Shown here: piece after piece, positions 15,741 through 24,371 of the stretch
How positions within the stretch are numbered: position 1 is the stretch's first letter
Layout: every line of letters starts with the position of its first letter
Origin: Sulfurospirillum sp964466465
GTDB taxonomy: Bacteria; Campylobacterota; Campylobacteria; Campylobacterales; Sulfurospirillaceae
Direction: 5' to 3'
Length of the DNA: 24,414 bases
Assembly (NCBI GenBank): GCA_964466465.1
Contig: CAYXNJ010000039.1
Location: 1 to 24,414 of the forward strand
Notes under the pieces: generated by a model
Seen by the model: only the letters and a program-made list of their open reading frames with translations
Told to the model about the DNA's origin: nothing
Database searches by the model: none
Program-made: the position numbers and the translations under genes

Positions 15741-15779
15741 TTTACATGTAAAGGGAACTACCATCCCTTTGCATGTAAA
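15741..15779. terminator. Long hairpin between convergent leuA and pflB
   Basis: Bases 15741-15756 pair with 15764-15779: sixteen positions, fifteen of them perfect and one T/G mismatch that becomes a G-U pair in RNA. The loop has seven bases. The left arm also contains the perfect palindrome TTTACATGTAAA. There is no long T-run after it on either strand beyond the stem's own T residues, yet its position just past both stop codons suggests a two-way terminator. Confidence 0.65.
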
Positions 15780-15783
15780 AGAG

Positions 15784-18132
15784 TTATCTCACAAGTGCAA
15801 AACTAAAATATTGGGAGATGAATCCAATATTTCCAATACTTCTATACTGTGCATTTGCTGCTTCAAAATTTCCTACTTCTTGGTATAACAATCCAAGAGC
15901 ATATTTACTTTCAACGTTATTTGGATCGGTCAATTTTGATAGTTCTAAGAGAGCAATAGCGTTTTCGCTATGTCCCGCTCCAATTGCTGCAACTGAAGCC
16001 AAGAAAATGGTATGCGTATCTTTTTTCTGAAAATCATCAATAAGTTTATTGTACAGTGTGAATGCCTCTTCAAAATTATTGGTGTAAATTTCCATGAAAG
16101 CGAGTGTTTGCATGATGGAAGGAATATCAATACGCTCTTCTTCCATTTTTGCTCTGACGCTATCGCGTTTTTGATGGAGAAGTCCGCCGATTTGTAAAAG
16201 TCTTATATACTGTTCTTTAACAATTTTAGGTCCAAAATAAAAAGCATCATAATCGAGTGGAAGACGATTAAACTCTATTTGAATGGCTTTTGCATAGGCT
16301 TTGATGTTCTGTTTTTGATGTTTTACATTAAATGCAATGATATTGGCAATAATATCTTTAGGAAGCAATGCTTGAAGTTTTTGCGTACTAAGGCGATAAA
16401 TACGCTCATTACTCAGTTTTTGCGCGGCAATAATATTAAGCATAAGGCTGAGTGGACTATCTTCTTTTTCCATCTCTAGCCAGCGTGTGAGTGAAAAATG
16501 ATTCCCATCGGTCAGATGAATGAGTGAAGCATAAAGATTGTCTTTTTCAAGTGTTTGATTTTTTGCAAGGCTCTCTTTGACATCTTCGGCTAATTTTGTA
16601 ACGTCTTTGCCAATGAGGTTTCCACTCATAAGGGCAAAAACACCAGCTAGGTAGTTATTGCTATCGAGATGGTAACTTTTGGAAAAGTTTTTATACGCAG
16701 CCGCATAGTCTCCCATTTGGGCATAGGTGAGTGCTAGGTTGTAATGTAAAATAGAGTGATTTTTATACTCCTCGACCATTTTGAGAAAAATTTCATTGGC
16801 TTCATAGACATGAAAATCAAGTGCTTTTTTAATTCCCTTGCTAATGGCAATATTGACTTTCGATATAGTAGAACTGGCTTTTAGATACGAAAGAGCAGGC
16901 CCTATCTCATCAATAAAAATGTTCATACTTCCTTTACGAATATAATCAATCGTCTGTTTTGCGTCAAAGACTTTATAGGGGGCATAGTAGAAAATAAGGC
17001 TATAGATATTTTCGTTATCAAAAAAGAGCTCTTTTTCAAATTCTGTTTGTGCTTGGTCCACGTCAAAGAGTGAAGGTTTCAAAATAGCACGCATTTTATA
17101 GATAGGTTTGGCATCAGTGTCACGCACTTTATAAACTTCTCCCATCAAAGAAGCGGTATTGCCAAGGTTCCCCATCTTATTTTCAACCATAGCTAATGCC
17201 ATCTTTATTTTTGGGTTTTCGCGGTCATTTTGAAGCGCTTTAAGGAGTGATGCTTTGGCTTTTGGGAACTCCCCTAATTTGGCTTGCAAAAGCCCTAGCG
17301 TAAAATGGTCGCTCTCTTTTTCAATCTTTTCGAGTGTGGAAAGAGCATAAGCATTATGATTGAGAGAAGCTAAAATTTTAGAAGCAAGGTAGTCTTGGTC
17401 TTCTTTATAAAAATTGGTCACAGGATGTGAGATAGCACTGAGTGCTTCATAGTAAAAATCTTTATAGTAATGCACCAAACCAACATAATAAGAGTAGAGT
17501 GGGGCGTTACTCTCTTCAGGAAGGTATGCGAATGCTAAATCAATGTAATAGGTAAAAAGCTTATCATCTTTCATTTCAAGTGCACATACAGCAGCGTTAA
17601 TCGCACTAATGGTTCGATGTTCTTTGTTTTGAATGGCTTTTTTAAATGCTTCTAACGCTTCTGGAAAATTTTGTTCTTTGAGTTTGGCTACACCGATGTT
17701 ATAGTAAGAGATCGCTTCATTAAATGTAGCTATTTTTTCATAGATTTTAAGAGCTTCATCTTTATTGCCTTGTTCATACAGAAGATGGGCTTTTTTAATC
17801 ATACCATCCAGTTTTGAAGGTGAAAACTGCTCTTTTGTGACAGGTTTTTCAACTACTTTTTCAATAGGTGCGGGTGCAGGGATCTTATTTTTATTTTTGA
17901 TGATAACAATGATGGTAATAATAATGGCAAGAAGTAGTACCGCTCCAAGGATCAGTAAAATAAGCAATTTTTTCTTCGATTTGCTCTTTTGCTCATCTTC
18001 TTCTGAAGCGGTTGGCGTGGCGGTATTTTCTTCGGTACTCTCTTCCTCAATGGGGGCAAATCCTTCTTCTGTTACAACCGTAATGGCTGATGAAGGATCA
18101 GCTTCGAGTATGACTACTTCTTCTTCTGCCAT
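15784..18132 (-). CDS. pflB: PflB, flagellar motor scaffold TPR protein
   Basis: This 782-residue protein has an acidic cytoplasmic N-terminus (1-50), one membrane helix at about 56-78 after a lysine-rich stretch, and a long periplasmic part made of TPR-like helix pairs, for example ISYYNIGVAKLKEQNFPEAL and the C-terminal KYALGLLYQEVGNFEAANAQ. In C. jejuni the gene after serS in the order der-aroK-trpS-serS is Cj0390/pflB, whose product has this same architecture and a similar size. That protein forms part of the periplasmic disk that holds extra stator units around the motor and is needed for rotation. The start lies one base after the serS stop with no clear Shine-Dalgarno, so coupling is likely. 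The TPR architecture is directly visible; the name depends on synteny. Confidence 0.85.
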   Translation of the reverse strand: MAEEEVVILEADPSSAITVVTEEGFAPIEEESTEENTATPTASEEDEQKSKSKKKLLILLILGAVLLLAIIITIIVIIKNKNKIPAPAPIEKVVEKPVTKEQFSPSKLDGMIKKAHLLYEQGNKDEALKIYEKIATFNEAISYYNIGVAKLKEQNFPEALEAFKKAIQNKEHRTISAINAAVCALEMKDDKLFTYYIDLAFAYLPEESNAPLYSYYVGLVHYYKDFYYEALSAISHPVTNFYKEDQDYLASKILASLNHNAYALSTLEKIEKESDHFTLGLLQAKLGEFPKAKASLLKALQNDRENPKIKMALAMVENKMGNLGNTASLMGEVYKVRDTDAKPIYKMRAILKPSLFDVDQAQTEFEKELFFDNENIYSLIFYYAPYKVFDAKQTIDYIRKGSMNIFIDEIGPALSYLKASSTISKVNIAISKGIKKALDFHVYEANEIFLKMVEEYKNHSILHYNLALTYAQMGDYAAAYKNFSKSYHLDSNNYLAGVFALMSGNLIGKDVTKLAEDVKESLAKNQTLEKDNLYASLIHLTDGNHFSLTRWLEMEKEDSPLSLMLNIIAAQKLSNERIYRLSTQKLQALLPKDIIANIIAFNVKHQKQNIKAYAKAIQIEFNRLPLDYDAFYFGPKIVKEQYIRLLQIGGLLHQKRDSVRAKMEEERIDIPSIMQTLAFMEIYTNNFEEAFTLYNKLIDDFQKKDTHTIFLASVAAIGAGHSENAIALLELSKLTDPNNVESKYALGLLYQEVGNFEAANAQYRSIGNIGFISQYFSFALVR

Positions 18133-18133
18133 G

Positions 18134-19378
18134 TTACATGTACTTTTTTAGGACTTCAGGGATAGCAACGCTACCATCTTCTTGTTGGTAGTTTTCCATA
18201 ATCGCAATAAGTGTTCGACCAACTGCTAAAGAAGAGCCATTAAGCGTATGCACTAAACGGTTTTTACCATCCTCTTTAAAACGAATTTTTGCACGTCTAG
18301 CTTGGAAATCAAAGGTGTTAGAGACTGAACTGATTTCGCGGTATCTATTTTGTCCTGGAAGCCAGACTTCAAGATCGACCGTTTTAGCAGCGCTAAAACC
18401 AAGATCACCACCGCATAGCATCAAATGACGGTGAGGAAGCCCAAGTGAGGTTAACAGATCAGAGGCACAAGAGAGCATCTCTTCAAAAACTGCCTCGCTT
18501 TGCTCTGGTGTGGTGATGCTCACAAGCTCAACTTTGTCAAATTGATGTTGGCGAATCATACCACGAGTATCTCTTCCTGCACTACCTGCTTCTTTTCTAA
18601 AACATGCTGAATATGCTGTCATTTTGATCGGTAACTCTTCAACGTTTAGAATTTCATCTCTAAAAAGGTTGGTGACAGGAACTTCTGCTGTAGGGATCAA
18701 AAAGAGATCTTCACCATCAATCTTAAACAGATCGTCTTCAAATTTTGGAAGTTGACCTGTTCCCATTAATGTTTCGCGGTTTACAATGTATGGAACAGCT
18801 ACTTCTTCAAAACCTCGTGAACGATTGAAATCAAGCATATAGTTGATGAGGGCACGCTCTAGTCTTGCTGCTTCATTTTTCAAAACACTAAAACGGCTTT
18901 TTGAAAGTTTTACACCACGTTCAAAGTCGATCCAGTTTTGTTTAATGTCGATATCCCAGTGTTCTTTTGGAGTAAAAGAGAAGGTTTTTGGCTCTAAAAC
19001 ACGTTTGAGTTCAACGTTGTCATTTTCATCTTCACCTTCTGGAACAAGAGGGGATGGCATATTAGGGATAATGGTCGCTAGAGATTCAAGTTTTTCTTCC
19101 AATGCTCTAACGATTTCAGTTGATTCAGCAATTTTTTCTTTGTTTAAAGAGAGTTCCGCTTTAAGGGCAGCTACATCTTTACCTTCTTTGGCATAAACAC
19201 CAAAAAGTTTACTTTTTGCATTTTGTTCCGCTTGAAGAGGCTCTAGTACAAGACGAGCGCTTTTGAGTTCGAGTGATAATGCACGAAGTTCTTCTAAAAG
19301 AGTTTCATCTACCTTTTTCTTTCTAAGACTTTGTGCTACGTTTTCAAAATCATTTTGAATTAATTTTATATCTAACAT
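18134..19378 (-). CDS. serS: SerS, seryl-tRNA synthetase
   Basis: This 414-residue class II synthetase should charge tRNA-Ser and also tRNA-Sec if present. The N-terminal coiled-coil arm (about 30-100, rich in Lys, Glu and Leu) contacts the long variable arm of the tRNA. The active site has TAEVPVTN, motif 2 FRKEAGSAGRDTRGMIRQHQ and motif 3 NGSSLAVGRTLIAIMENYQ. On the coding strand GGGA precedes ATG by a few bases. It sits between trpS (8-base gap) and pflB (1-base gap) and is probably transcribed from der. Confidence 0.97.
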   Translation of the reverse strand: MLDIKLIQNDFENVAQSLRKKKVDETLLEELRALSLELKSARLVLEPLQAEQNAKSKLFGVYAKEGKDVAALKAELSLNKEKIAESTEIVRALEEKLESLATIIPNMPSPLVPEGEDENDNVELKRVLEPKTFSFTPKEHWDIDIKQNWIDFERGVKLSKSRFSVLKNEAARLERALINYMLDFNRSRGFEEVAVPYIVNRETLMGTGQLPKFEDDLFKIDGEDLFLIPTAEVPVTNLFRDEILNVEELPIKMTAYSACFRKEAGSAGRDTRGMIRQHQFDKVELVSITTPEQSEAVFEEMLSCASDLLTSLGLPHRHLMLCGGDLGFSAAKTVDLEVWLPGQNRYREISSVSNTFDFQARRAKIRFKEDGKNRLVHTLNGSSLAVGRTLIAIMENYQQEDGSVAIPEVLKKYM

Positions 19379-19386
19379 ACTTTCCC

Positions 19387-20352
19387 TTAGCGATAAATTC
19401 CAACAAGATCACGAATAATGCGCATCTTCTCTGTTGCGATTTTGCGAGCTTTACTCGCTCCTTCATCTAAAATAGCCAATACTTCATCTTTATGTTCCAA
19501 ATAGTAGGCTCTTTTCTCACGTGCAGGTGCAAAATAGTCCCAAATAAGGCCATTAAGGTAGGCTTTAAAGTGACCATATCCTTCGCCACCTTTTTGGTAG
19601 CGTGCTTTTAATGCTTCTACTTCGTCATTTTCTAAAAAGAGTTTAGCAAGAGCGAAAATATTGCAGGTTGTATAGTCTTTTGGTTCTTCCATTGGTGTCG
19701 AGTCTGTTACGATGCGTGAAGTGGCTTTTTTGAGCTCTTTGTCAGTGCAGAAAATATCGATGGTGTTGCCATAACTTTTACTCATTTTTGCGCCATCGAG
19801 TCCTGGAACTGTTGCAACATTTTCATCCACTTTGAATTCTGGTATTTTGAAAATATCACCAAAGTCATTGTTGAACTTAATGGCGATGTCACGTGTAATT
19901 TCAACATGTTGAATTTGATCTTTTCCCACAGGAATAACTTCTGAATCATAGAGTAAGATGTCCGCTGCCATCAAAACAGGATATGAAAAAAGTGAATGAT
20001 TGGCTGCAATACCTTTAGCTACCTTATCTTTGTAGCTGTGGGCTCGCTCTAAAAGACCCATTGGGGTATAGCCTGAAAGTACCCAGTAAAGCTCTAAAAC
20101 TTCTTTGACATCAGACTGTGCCCAAAAGGTGACTTTGGTATGGTCAATGCCTAAAGAGAGAAAATTGATTGCAGCATCAAGTGTATTGTTTTTAAGGGCA
20201 GCACCGTCTTTGAGTGATGTTAGTGCATGATAGTTTGCAATGAAGATAAAAAGATCGCTCTTTTCTTGAAGGTCGATCATCTGCTTAATCGCACCAAAAT
20301 AGTTGCCTATATGAAGTGCACCAGAGGGTTGAATGCCTGTTAATACTCTCAT
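19387..20352 (-). CDS. trpS: TrpS, tryptophanyl-tRNA synthetase
   Basis: This 321-residue class I synthetase should activate tryptophan and charge tRNA-Trp as a homodimer. The HIGH-type motif is PSGALHIGNYFGA near the N-terminus and the KMSKS loop is GAKMSKSYGN around residue 190. The segment IPVGKDQIQHVEITRDIA is typical of bacterial TrpRS rather than of the tyrosyl enzyme. AGGATGG lies just before the ATG on the coding strand. The gap to aroK upstream is nine bases. Length is the family's usual 320-340. Confidence 0.97.
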   Translation of the reverse strand: MRVLTGIQPSGALHIGNYFGAIKQMIDLQEKSDLFIFIANYHALTSLKDGAALKNNTLDAAINFLSLGIDHTKVTFWAQSDVKEVLELYWVLSGYTPMGLLERAHSYKDKVAKGIAANHSLFSYPVLMAADILLYDSEVIPVGKDQIQHVEITRDIAIKFNNDFGDIFKIPEFKVDENVATVPGLDGAKMSKSYGNTIDIFCTDKELKKATSRIVTDSTPMEEPKDYTTCNIFALAKLFLENDEVEALKARYQKGGEGYGHFKAYLNGLIWDYFAPAREKRAYYLEHKDEVLAILDEGASKARKIATEKMRIIRDLVGIYR

Positions 20353-20361
20353 AAATCCATC

Positions 20362-20907
20362 CTACGCTTTATCTTTTTTTTCTTTGAGATTGAGTAATGT
20401 AATTAAATCCTGTGTGATTTCACTCACACTGCGATTTTCAACATCGATGATAATGTCTGCTTTGGCTTCATATAAAGAGGAGCGCTCTTCAAACAAGGCT
20501 CGTGCTTTGTTTTCATCGGTGAGAAGAGGGCGCTTAGCGAGTTTTAAGTCGGCATTTTCATGCTCTTTCAAGCGTTTTAAAATACCGTCAAAACTCGATT
20601 TTAAATAAATAACAGCGCCAATACGATCGAGATTTTCAACTTTAAAAAAGCCACCACCCGTCGAGATGATGGCATTTTTAACATTTTTCTCCAGCCATTT
20701 GGCTGTTTTTTTCTCTAGTTTACGAAAGTACGCCTCTCCATCCGTCTCAAAAATAGCCTTGATTTTTCGGTTTTCCATACTTTCGATGAGATCATCCGTA
20801 TCAAGACCAAAACGTTTCGTTCTTTTGATAAGTGCTCTAGCAATAGTCCCTTTGCCAACGCCCATAAAACCGATAAAAACAATGTTTTTATTTTTAAGAT
20901 TCAGCAC
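20362..20907 (-). CDS. aroK: AroK, shikimate kinase
   Basis: This protein should phosphorylate shikimate at O3 in the aromatic amino-acid pathway. I start it at GTG 20907-20905, with AGGA eight bases before it, giving 181 residues and a 14-base overlap with der; a GTG at 20946 in frame would add 13 residues with no ribosome site. The P-loop is GFMGVGKGT (K19), the shikimate-binding Asp is in LDTDDLIE, the glycine loop is STGGGFF, and the lid arginine is in KRPLL. The residue after the P-loop lysine is Gly, where shikimate kinases normally have Ser, so the loop resembles adenylate kinase (GKGT). The other active-site signatures are intact, so I keep the AroK call. Confidence 0.9.
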   Translation of the reverse strand: MLNLKNKNIVFIGFMGVGKGTIARALIKRTKRFGLDTDDLIESMENRKIKAIFETDGEAYFRKLEKKTAKWLEKNVKNAIISTGGGFFKVENLDRIGAVIYLKSSFDGILKRLKEHENADLKLAKRPLLTDENKARALFEERSSLYEAKADIIIDVENRSVSEITQDLITLLNLKEKKDKA

Positions 20908-22330
20908 CGTTTTCTTCCTGTTCGTTGTCTCTTTCCCCTTTTGCACGAGGATAAAGTAAAATTGGCGAACCTTCTAAATTAAAGGTTTCACGCAATTTAT
21001 TGGCAAGGTAGCGTTTATAACTAAAATGCAGTGAGCGTGGTTTGTTCATAACGAGCGCAATGCGTGGCGGTTTGCTCATGTATTGTGTCGCAAAATAAAT
21101 TTTAACCACTTTGGAGTGATCGCTTGGAATTTGATGTCTAATCGTTGCTTGTCTAATGACTTCATTGAGTTGACGTGTTGGAAGATGCTGTGAATAGTTC
21201 GCATAAACTTCTAAAATCATATCTTTGATTTTTGCAACACGCTGTTTGCTCTTTGCTGAAACGGTAATGAGTGGCGCATAAGAGAGAAACTTAAAGCGGT
21301 GTCTCACTTCTGCGGTAATTTTTTCAAAATCTGCCAGTGGATTATCCCATTTGTTCAGCACGATGATACATGCAAGATGGTTCTCTTCCACAAGTCCTGC
21401 GATACGCTCATCTAGCTCTAAAAAAGGCTCACTGGTGTCTAAAACGAGTAGGGCAATATTGGCACGCTCTAGCATCTCTTTGGTTCGCATAAGTGCAAAT
21501 TTCTCAATACCCTCGATTTTTCCACGGCGACGAAGTCCCGCAGTATCGACAAAGTTAATGACTTTATCGTGATATTCGATGCTTTCATCCACTGGGTCAA
21601 TGGTCGTACCAGCAACATTGCTTACCACAGCTCTTTGTTTACCTACAAGGGCGTTAAGTAAAGAGCTTTTACCCACATTGACACGTCCGATGATAGCGAC
21701 ATTGATTTGATTTGTCTCAACTTCTTCTACAACTTCAGGAATGACTTCTTCGTCTTCTTCTGCAAATTCATCATTCTCATCCCACTCATCTTCAAAGTCG
21801 TCGTTTTCTTCTTCATCACTTGGAGGCGGTGTCGCACCTTCAACGGCAGGTAAAAATTCACCGATCCATTCTAAAAGAGCGCTCACACCACGGTTGTGTG
21901 AAACCGAAATAGGGAAAACATGCTCTGCGCCAAATTCATCAAATTCCCATGCACGTTCCATCTCTTTATCGTTGTCGATTTTGTTGATGACCAATGCAAT
22001 CGGTTTGTTTCGTGCTTGCAGTGCATAGAAAATCTTCTTCTCTTCATCACTTGGAAGCATTTTCCCATCGACAACCATCAAGATAATATCTGCTTTTTTA
22101 GAAGCTTCCATCGACATATTGTGAACATTCTCAAAAAGTTCTGTCGATTTATCAAGTCCTCCTGTGTCTAAAAGAAGGCATGGTTTTTCGGTGATATAGA
22201 CTTGATGGCTTTTAATGTCACGCGTTGTTCCGCTAAAATCAGAAGTGATCGCAATGCGCTGTTTTGCGATGCGATTAAAAAGGGAGCTTTTACCCACATT
22301 GGGTAGCCCGATAATTGCTATTTTTTTCAT
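20894..22330 (-). CDS. der: Der (EngA), tandem-domain ribosome-assembly GTPase
   Basis: This 478-residue GTPase should help assemble the 50S subunit. Two GTPase domains are visible: the first with GLPNVGKSS near residue 8, DTGG and NKID; the second with GRVNVGKSS, DTAGLRRRG and NKWD. A C-terminal KH-like domain follows (about 390-465). The linker between the domains (about 165-207) is an unusually acidic run of Asp and Glu. AAAGGT precedes the ATG by six bases on the coding strand. It is the first gene of the der-aroK-trpS-serS-pflB block and overlaps aroK by 14 bases. Confidence 0.97.
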   Translation of the reverse strand: MKKIAIIGLPNVGKSSLFNRIAKQRIAITSDFSGTTRDIKSHQVYITEKPCLLLDTGGLDKSTELFENVHNMSMEASKKADIILMVVDGKMLPSDEEKKIFYALQARNKPIALVINKIDNDKEMERAWEFDEFGAEHVFPISVSHNRGVSALLEWIGEFLPAVEGATPPPSDEEENDDFEDEWDENDEFAEEDEEVIPEVVEEVETNQINVAIIGRVNVGKSSLLNALVGKQRAVVSNVAGTTIDPVDESIEYHDKVINFVDTAGLRRRGKIEGIEKFALMRTKEMLERANIALLVLDTSEPFLELDERIAGLVEENHLACIIVLNKWDNPLADFEKITAEVRHRFKFLSYAPLITVSAKSKQRVAKIKDMILEVYANYSQHLPTRQLNEVIRQATIRHQIPSDHSKVVKIYFATQYMSKPPRIALVMNKPRSLHFSYKRYLANKLRETFNLEGSPILLYPRAKGERDNEQEENGAES

Positions 22331-22357
22331 AGTAACCTTTGGTATATAATTGACTCG

Positions 22358-22363
22358 ATTATA
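22358..22363 (-). promoter_or_regulatory. Possible -10 element of the der operon
   Basis: Read on the minus strand this is a perfect TATAAT, about 28 bases before the der ATG and just after the mscS stop. No good -35 hexamer lies 16-18 bases upstream, which is common in Campylobacterota. It would drive der-aroK-trpS-serS-pflB. Confidence 0.45.
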
Positions 22364-22377
22364 GCGTGTGTTTGCTG

Positions 22378-23448
22378 TTATTTTGGTAAACTCTCCACAT
22401 AGAGCGTCTGGGATGGGAAAGCAAACTGCGAGCCATTTTGAGAAACGATCTGCATAATTTTAAAATTGACATCTTCTTTGACCTGCAAATACTCTGTTGT
22501 GACAATCGTATTGGTGAAAAAATAGAGGTAGATGCTCAGTGAACTGCTTTCAAACTCATCAAAGTTGACGATGATGGTCTCTTTATGAACATCAGGGTGT
22601 GCAGCAAGCATAGCTCGAATGTCCTCTAATATCGTTTTGAGTTGCTCAATAGAAGTATTATAAGTCAGTCCTAAGTGCGTTTTTACACGGCGTTTGCCCA
22701 TACGAGACCAGTTGGTGATGGGCGTGTTGGCAAGTGTCGCATTGGGGACACTGACAAGTGCTTGAGCGAAGGTGCGTACTTTGGTTGAGCGAATGCCGAT
22801 CTCTTCAATGTTCCCCTCCACAACAGGCGTTTCAACCCAATCACCTACTTTGAAAGGGCGGTCTGAAAAAATGACCAGTGAGCCAAAAAGATTCGCAACG
22901 GTGTCTTTTGCGGCTAATGCAACCGCCAAACCTCCCAGTCCCAAAGAAGCGACAAAAGCGCTGACATTGATGCCCCATTCTTGCAAGATTGCCATGATGC
23001 CAAGTGCAATGATAAGAACGCGCATCGCTTTAATCATAAAATGTTGAATATCTTCATTGAGTTCTTTCCCAAATTTGGTGGAGAAAAAGTTAAAAAGATT
23101 GGAAAAGCTATCGACTACACGGTATAAAATCCAGAAAATGATGAATGTAATAAATGACTTAATGAAAAGATCAACAATATGATCAAAATGGGTAAAAGGA
23201 AGCCATAAAGTTGCGATGTAAGCACCCAGAAGCACGATGGTGAGTTTTAGAGGCTCTTCTATAACATCGATGAGTTTGTCATCGGTTTTCGTACGTGTGC
23301 GTTTTGCAATGGTTTTAAGTGGCTTTAGAATGATAGCCGCAAGGATGTTTTTAATAAGAATTGAAAAGAGAAAAATAGCGATGGCAATGCCAATATGAGC
23401 AACAGGAAGCCCTAAAAACGTGTAGTCCAAGAGAGGCTGAAGATTCAT
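22378..23448 (-). CDS. MscS-family mechanosensitive channel
   Basis: This 356-residue protein should be a small-conductance mechanosensitive channel that releases solutes on osmotic downshock. About five hydrophobic segments precede the pore: roughly 12-40, 66-88, 93-113 and 135-160, then the glycine/alanine-rich pore helix SLGLGGLAVALAAKDTVANL. The family beta-domain starts IFSDRPFKVGDWVE and includes VEEIGIRSTKVRTF-like sequence (here NIEEIGIRSTKVRT) and VPNATLANTPI. It is longer than E. coli MscS (286) because of extra N-terminal helices, as in YbdG/YnaI-like members. GAGG lies about seven bases before the ATG. It is divergent from the transporter gene and may be transcribed alone or with der. 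Confidence 0.92.
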   Translation of the reverse strand: MNLQPLLDYTFLGLPVAHIGIAIAIFLFSILIKNILAAIILKPLKTIAKRTRTKTDDKLIDVIEEPLKLTIVLLGAYIATLWLPFTHFDHIVDLFIKSFITFIIFWILYRVVDSFSNLFNFFSTKFGKELNEDIQHFMIKAMRVLIIALGIMAILQEWGINVSAFVASLGLGGLAVALAAKDTVANLFGSLVIFSDRPFKVGDWVETPVVEGNIEEIGIRSTKVRTFAQALVSVPNATLANTPITNWSRMGKRRVKTHLGLTYNTSIEQLKTILEDIRAMLAAHPDVHKETIIVNFDEFESSSLSIYLYFFTNTIVTTEYLQVKEDVNFKIMQIVSQNGSQFAFPSQTLYVESLPK

Positions 23449-23537
23449 AGCTTATCCTCAATCAAGATGAAAAAATCAACGGATTTTAACACAGAATTGA
23501 TTAAGATACCGCACTTATGTATTGAAACGGAGTCATT

Positions 23538-24371
23538 TTGAGACAGTTTATCGGCAGTATAAATAAAGGTGTTTTATTTATGTTGCTTTCTTCATTTAGT
23601 TTTGCATTTGATGGTGCTTTTGCTAAGGTTTTAAGCCAAAGTATGGACTCAGTTGAGGTGGTTTTTTTTCGCAACGGGATTACGATGATGGTGGTTGCGC
23701 TTAGTATCTTTAAATTGCCTATCAAACAAGTGGGCGGAAAGCCTTGGTTACTGCTGTTTCGAGCGCTCATTGGTTTTGCTTCCATGCTTGTTTTTTTCTA
23801 TAACATTGCTCATATTCCTCTCGCAGATGCCATAACCTTTTCACGTACTGCGCCTATTTTTACGGCAATTCTTGCTTTTTTCTTTTTAAAAGAGCGTTTG
23901 GGATGGAAAGCATGGTTGGCTGTTTTTATAGGCTTTTTAGGCATTGTTTTGGTGATGAAACCAAACGGTCTTATGCTTTCAAAAACAGATCTTTTTGGGC
24001 TTTTTAGTGGACTTGGCGCCGCACTTGCTTATACAAGTGTGAGAGAACTTAACAAAGTCTATGATACCCGTGTCATCGTTTTGGCATTTGTCTCTACAGG
24101 CACGATTTTTCCTGCATTGTTTATGCTATTAAGTGAATTTTTTCATACACCGATGTTTGATTTTATGCTTGGCCATTTTGTAATGCCTTCAGGCATACAG
24201 TGGTTGTATATTTTATTGATGGGTATTTCAGGGGCTATTGGGCAAGTCTATATGACCAAAGCATTTGCAACGACACGAGCAGGAGTTGTTGGGGCTGCTG
24301 GGTATTCGATTATCTTCTTTTCACTGATTATCGGTGTAGTGTTGGGAGATGGTTTACCAGATATTATTTGA
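23538..24371 (+). CDS. DMT/EamA-family permease, interrupted by in-frame TGA
   Basis: This inner-membrane transporter has two EamA repeats and nine complete membrane segments before the stop; the substrate cannot be told from sequence. The first repeat begins FMLLSSFSFAFDGAFAKVL and includes ITFSRTAPIFTAILAFFFLKE, the second includes GAIGQVYMTKAFATTRAGVV. The TTG at 23538 is chosen as start because GGAG (23529-23532) is five bases before it. The frame stops at TGA 24369-24371 after GDGLPDII, but the codons right after it, in the same frame, read LFGLLIVVLSGIIV, a normal tenth helix. The gene is therefore probably broken or carries a point error. It is divergent from mscS. Confidence 0.8.
   Translation: MRQFIGSINKGVLFMLLSSFSFAFDGAFAKVLSQSMDSVEVVFFRNGITMMVVALSIFKLPIKQVGGKPWLLLFRALIGFASMLVFFYNIAHIPLADAITFSRTAPIFTAILAFFFLKERLGWKAWLAVFIGFLGIVLVMKPNGLMLSKTDLFGLFSGLGAALAYTSVRELNKVYDTRVIVLAFVSTGTIFPALFMLLSEFFHTPMFDFMLGHFVMPSGIQWLYILLMGISGAIGQVYMTKAFATTRAGVVGAAGYSIIFFSLIIGVVLGDGLPDII

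Noticed and set aside
17765..18151. Open frame on the + strand opposite the start of pflB
   Set aside because: It is a shadow of the low-complexity Glu/Ser/Lys-rich N-terminus; its serine-rich product has no recognisable domain.
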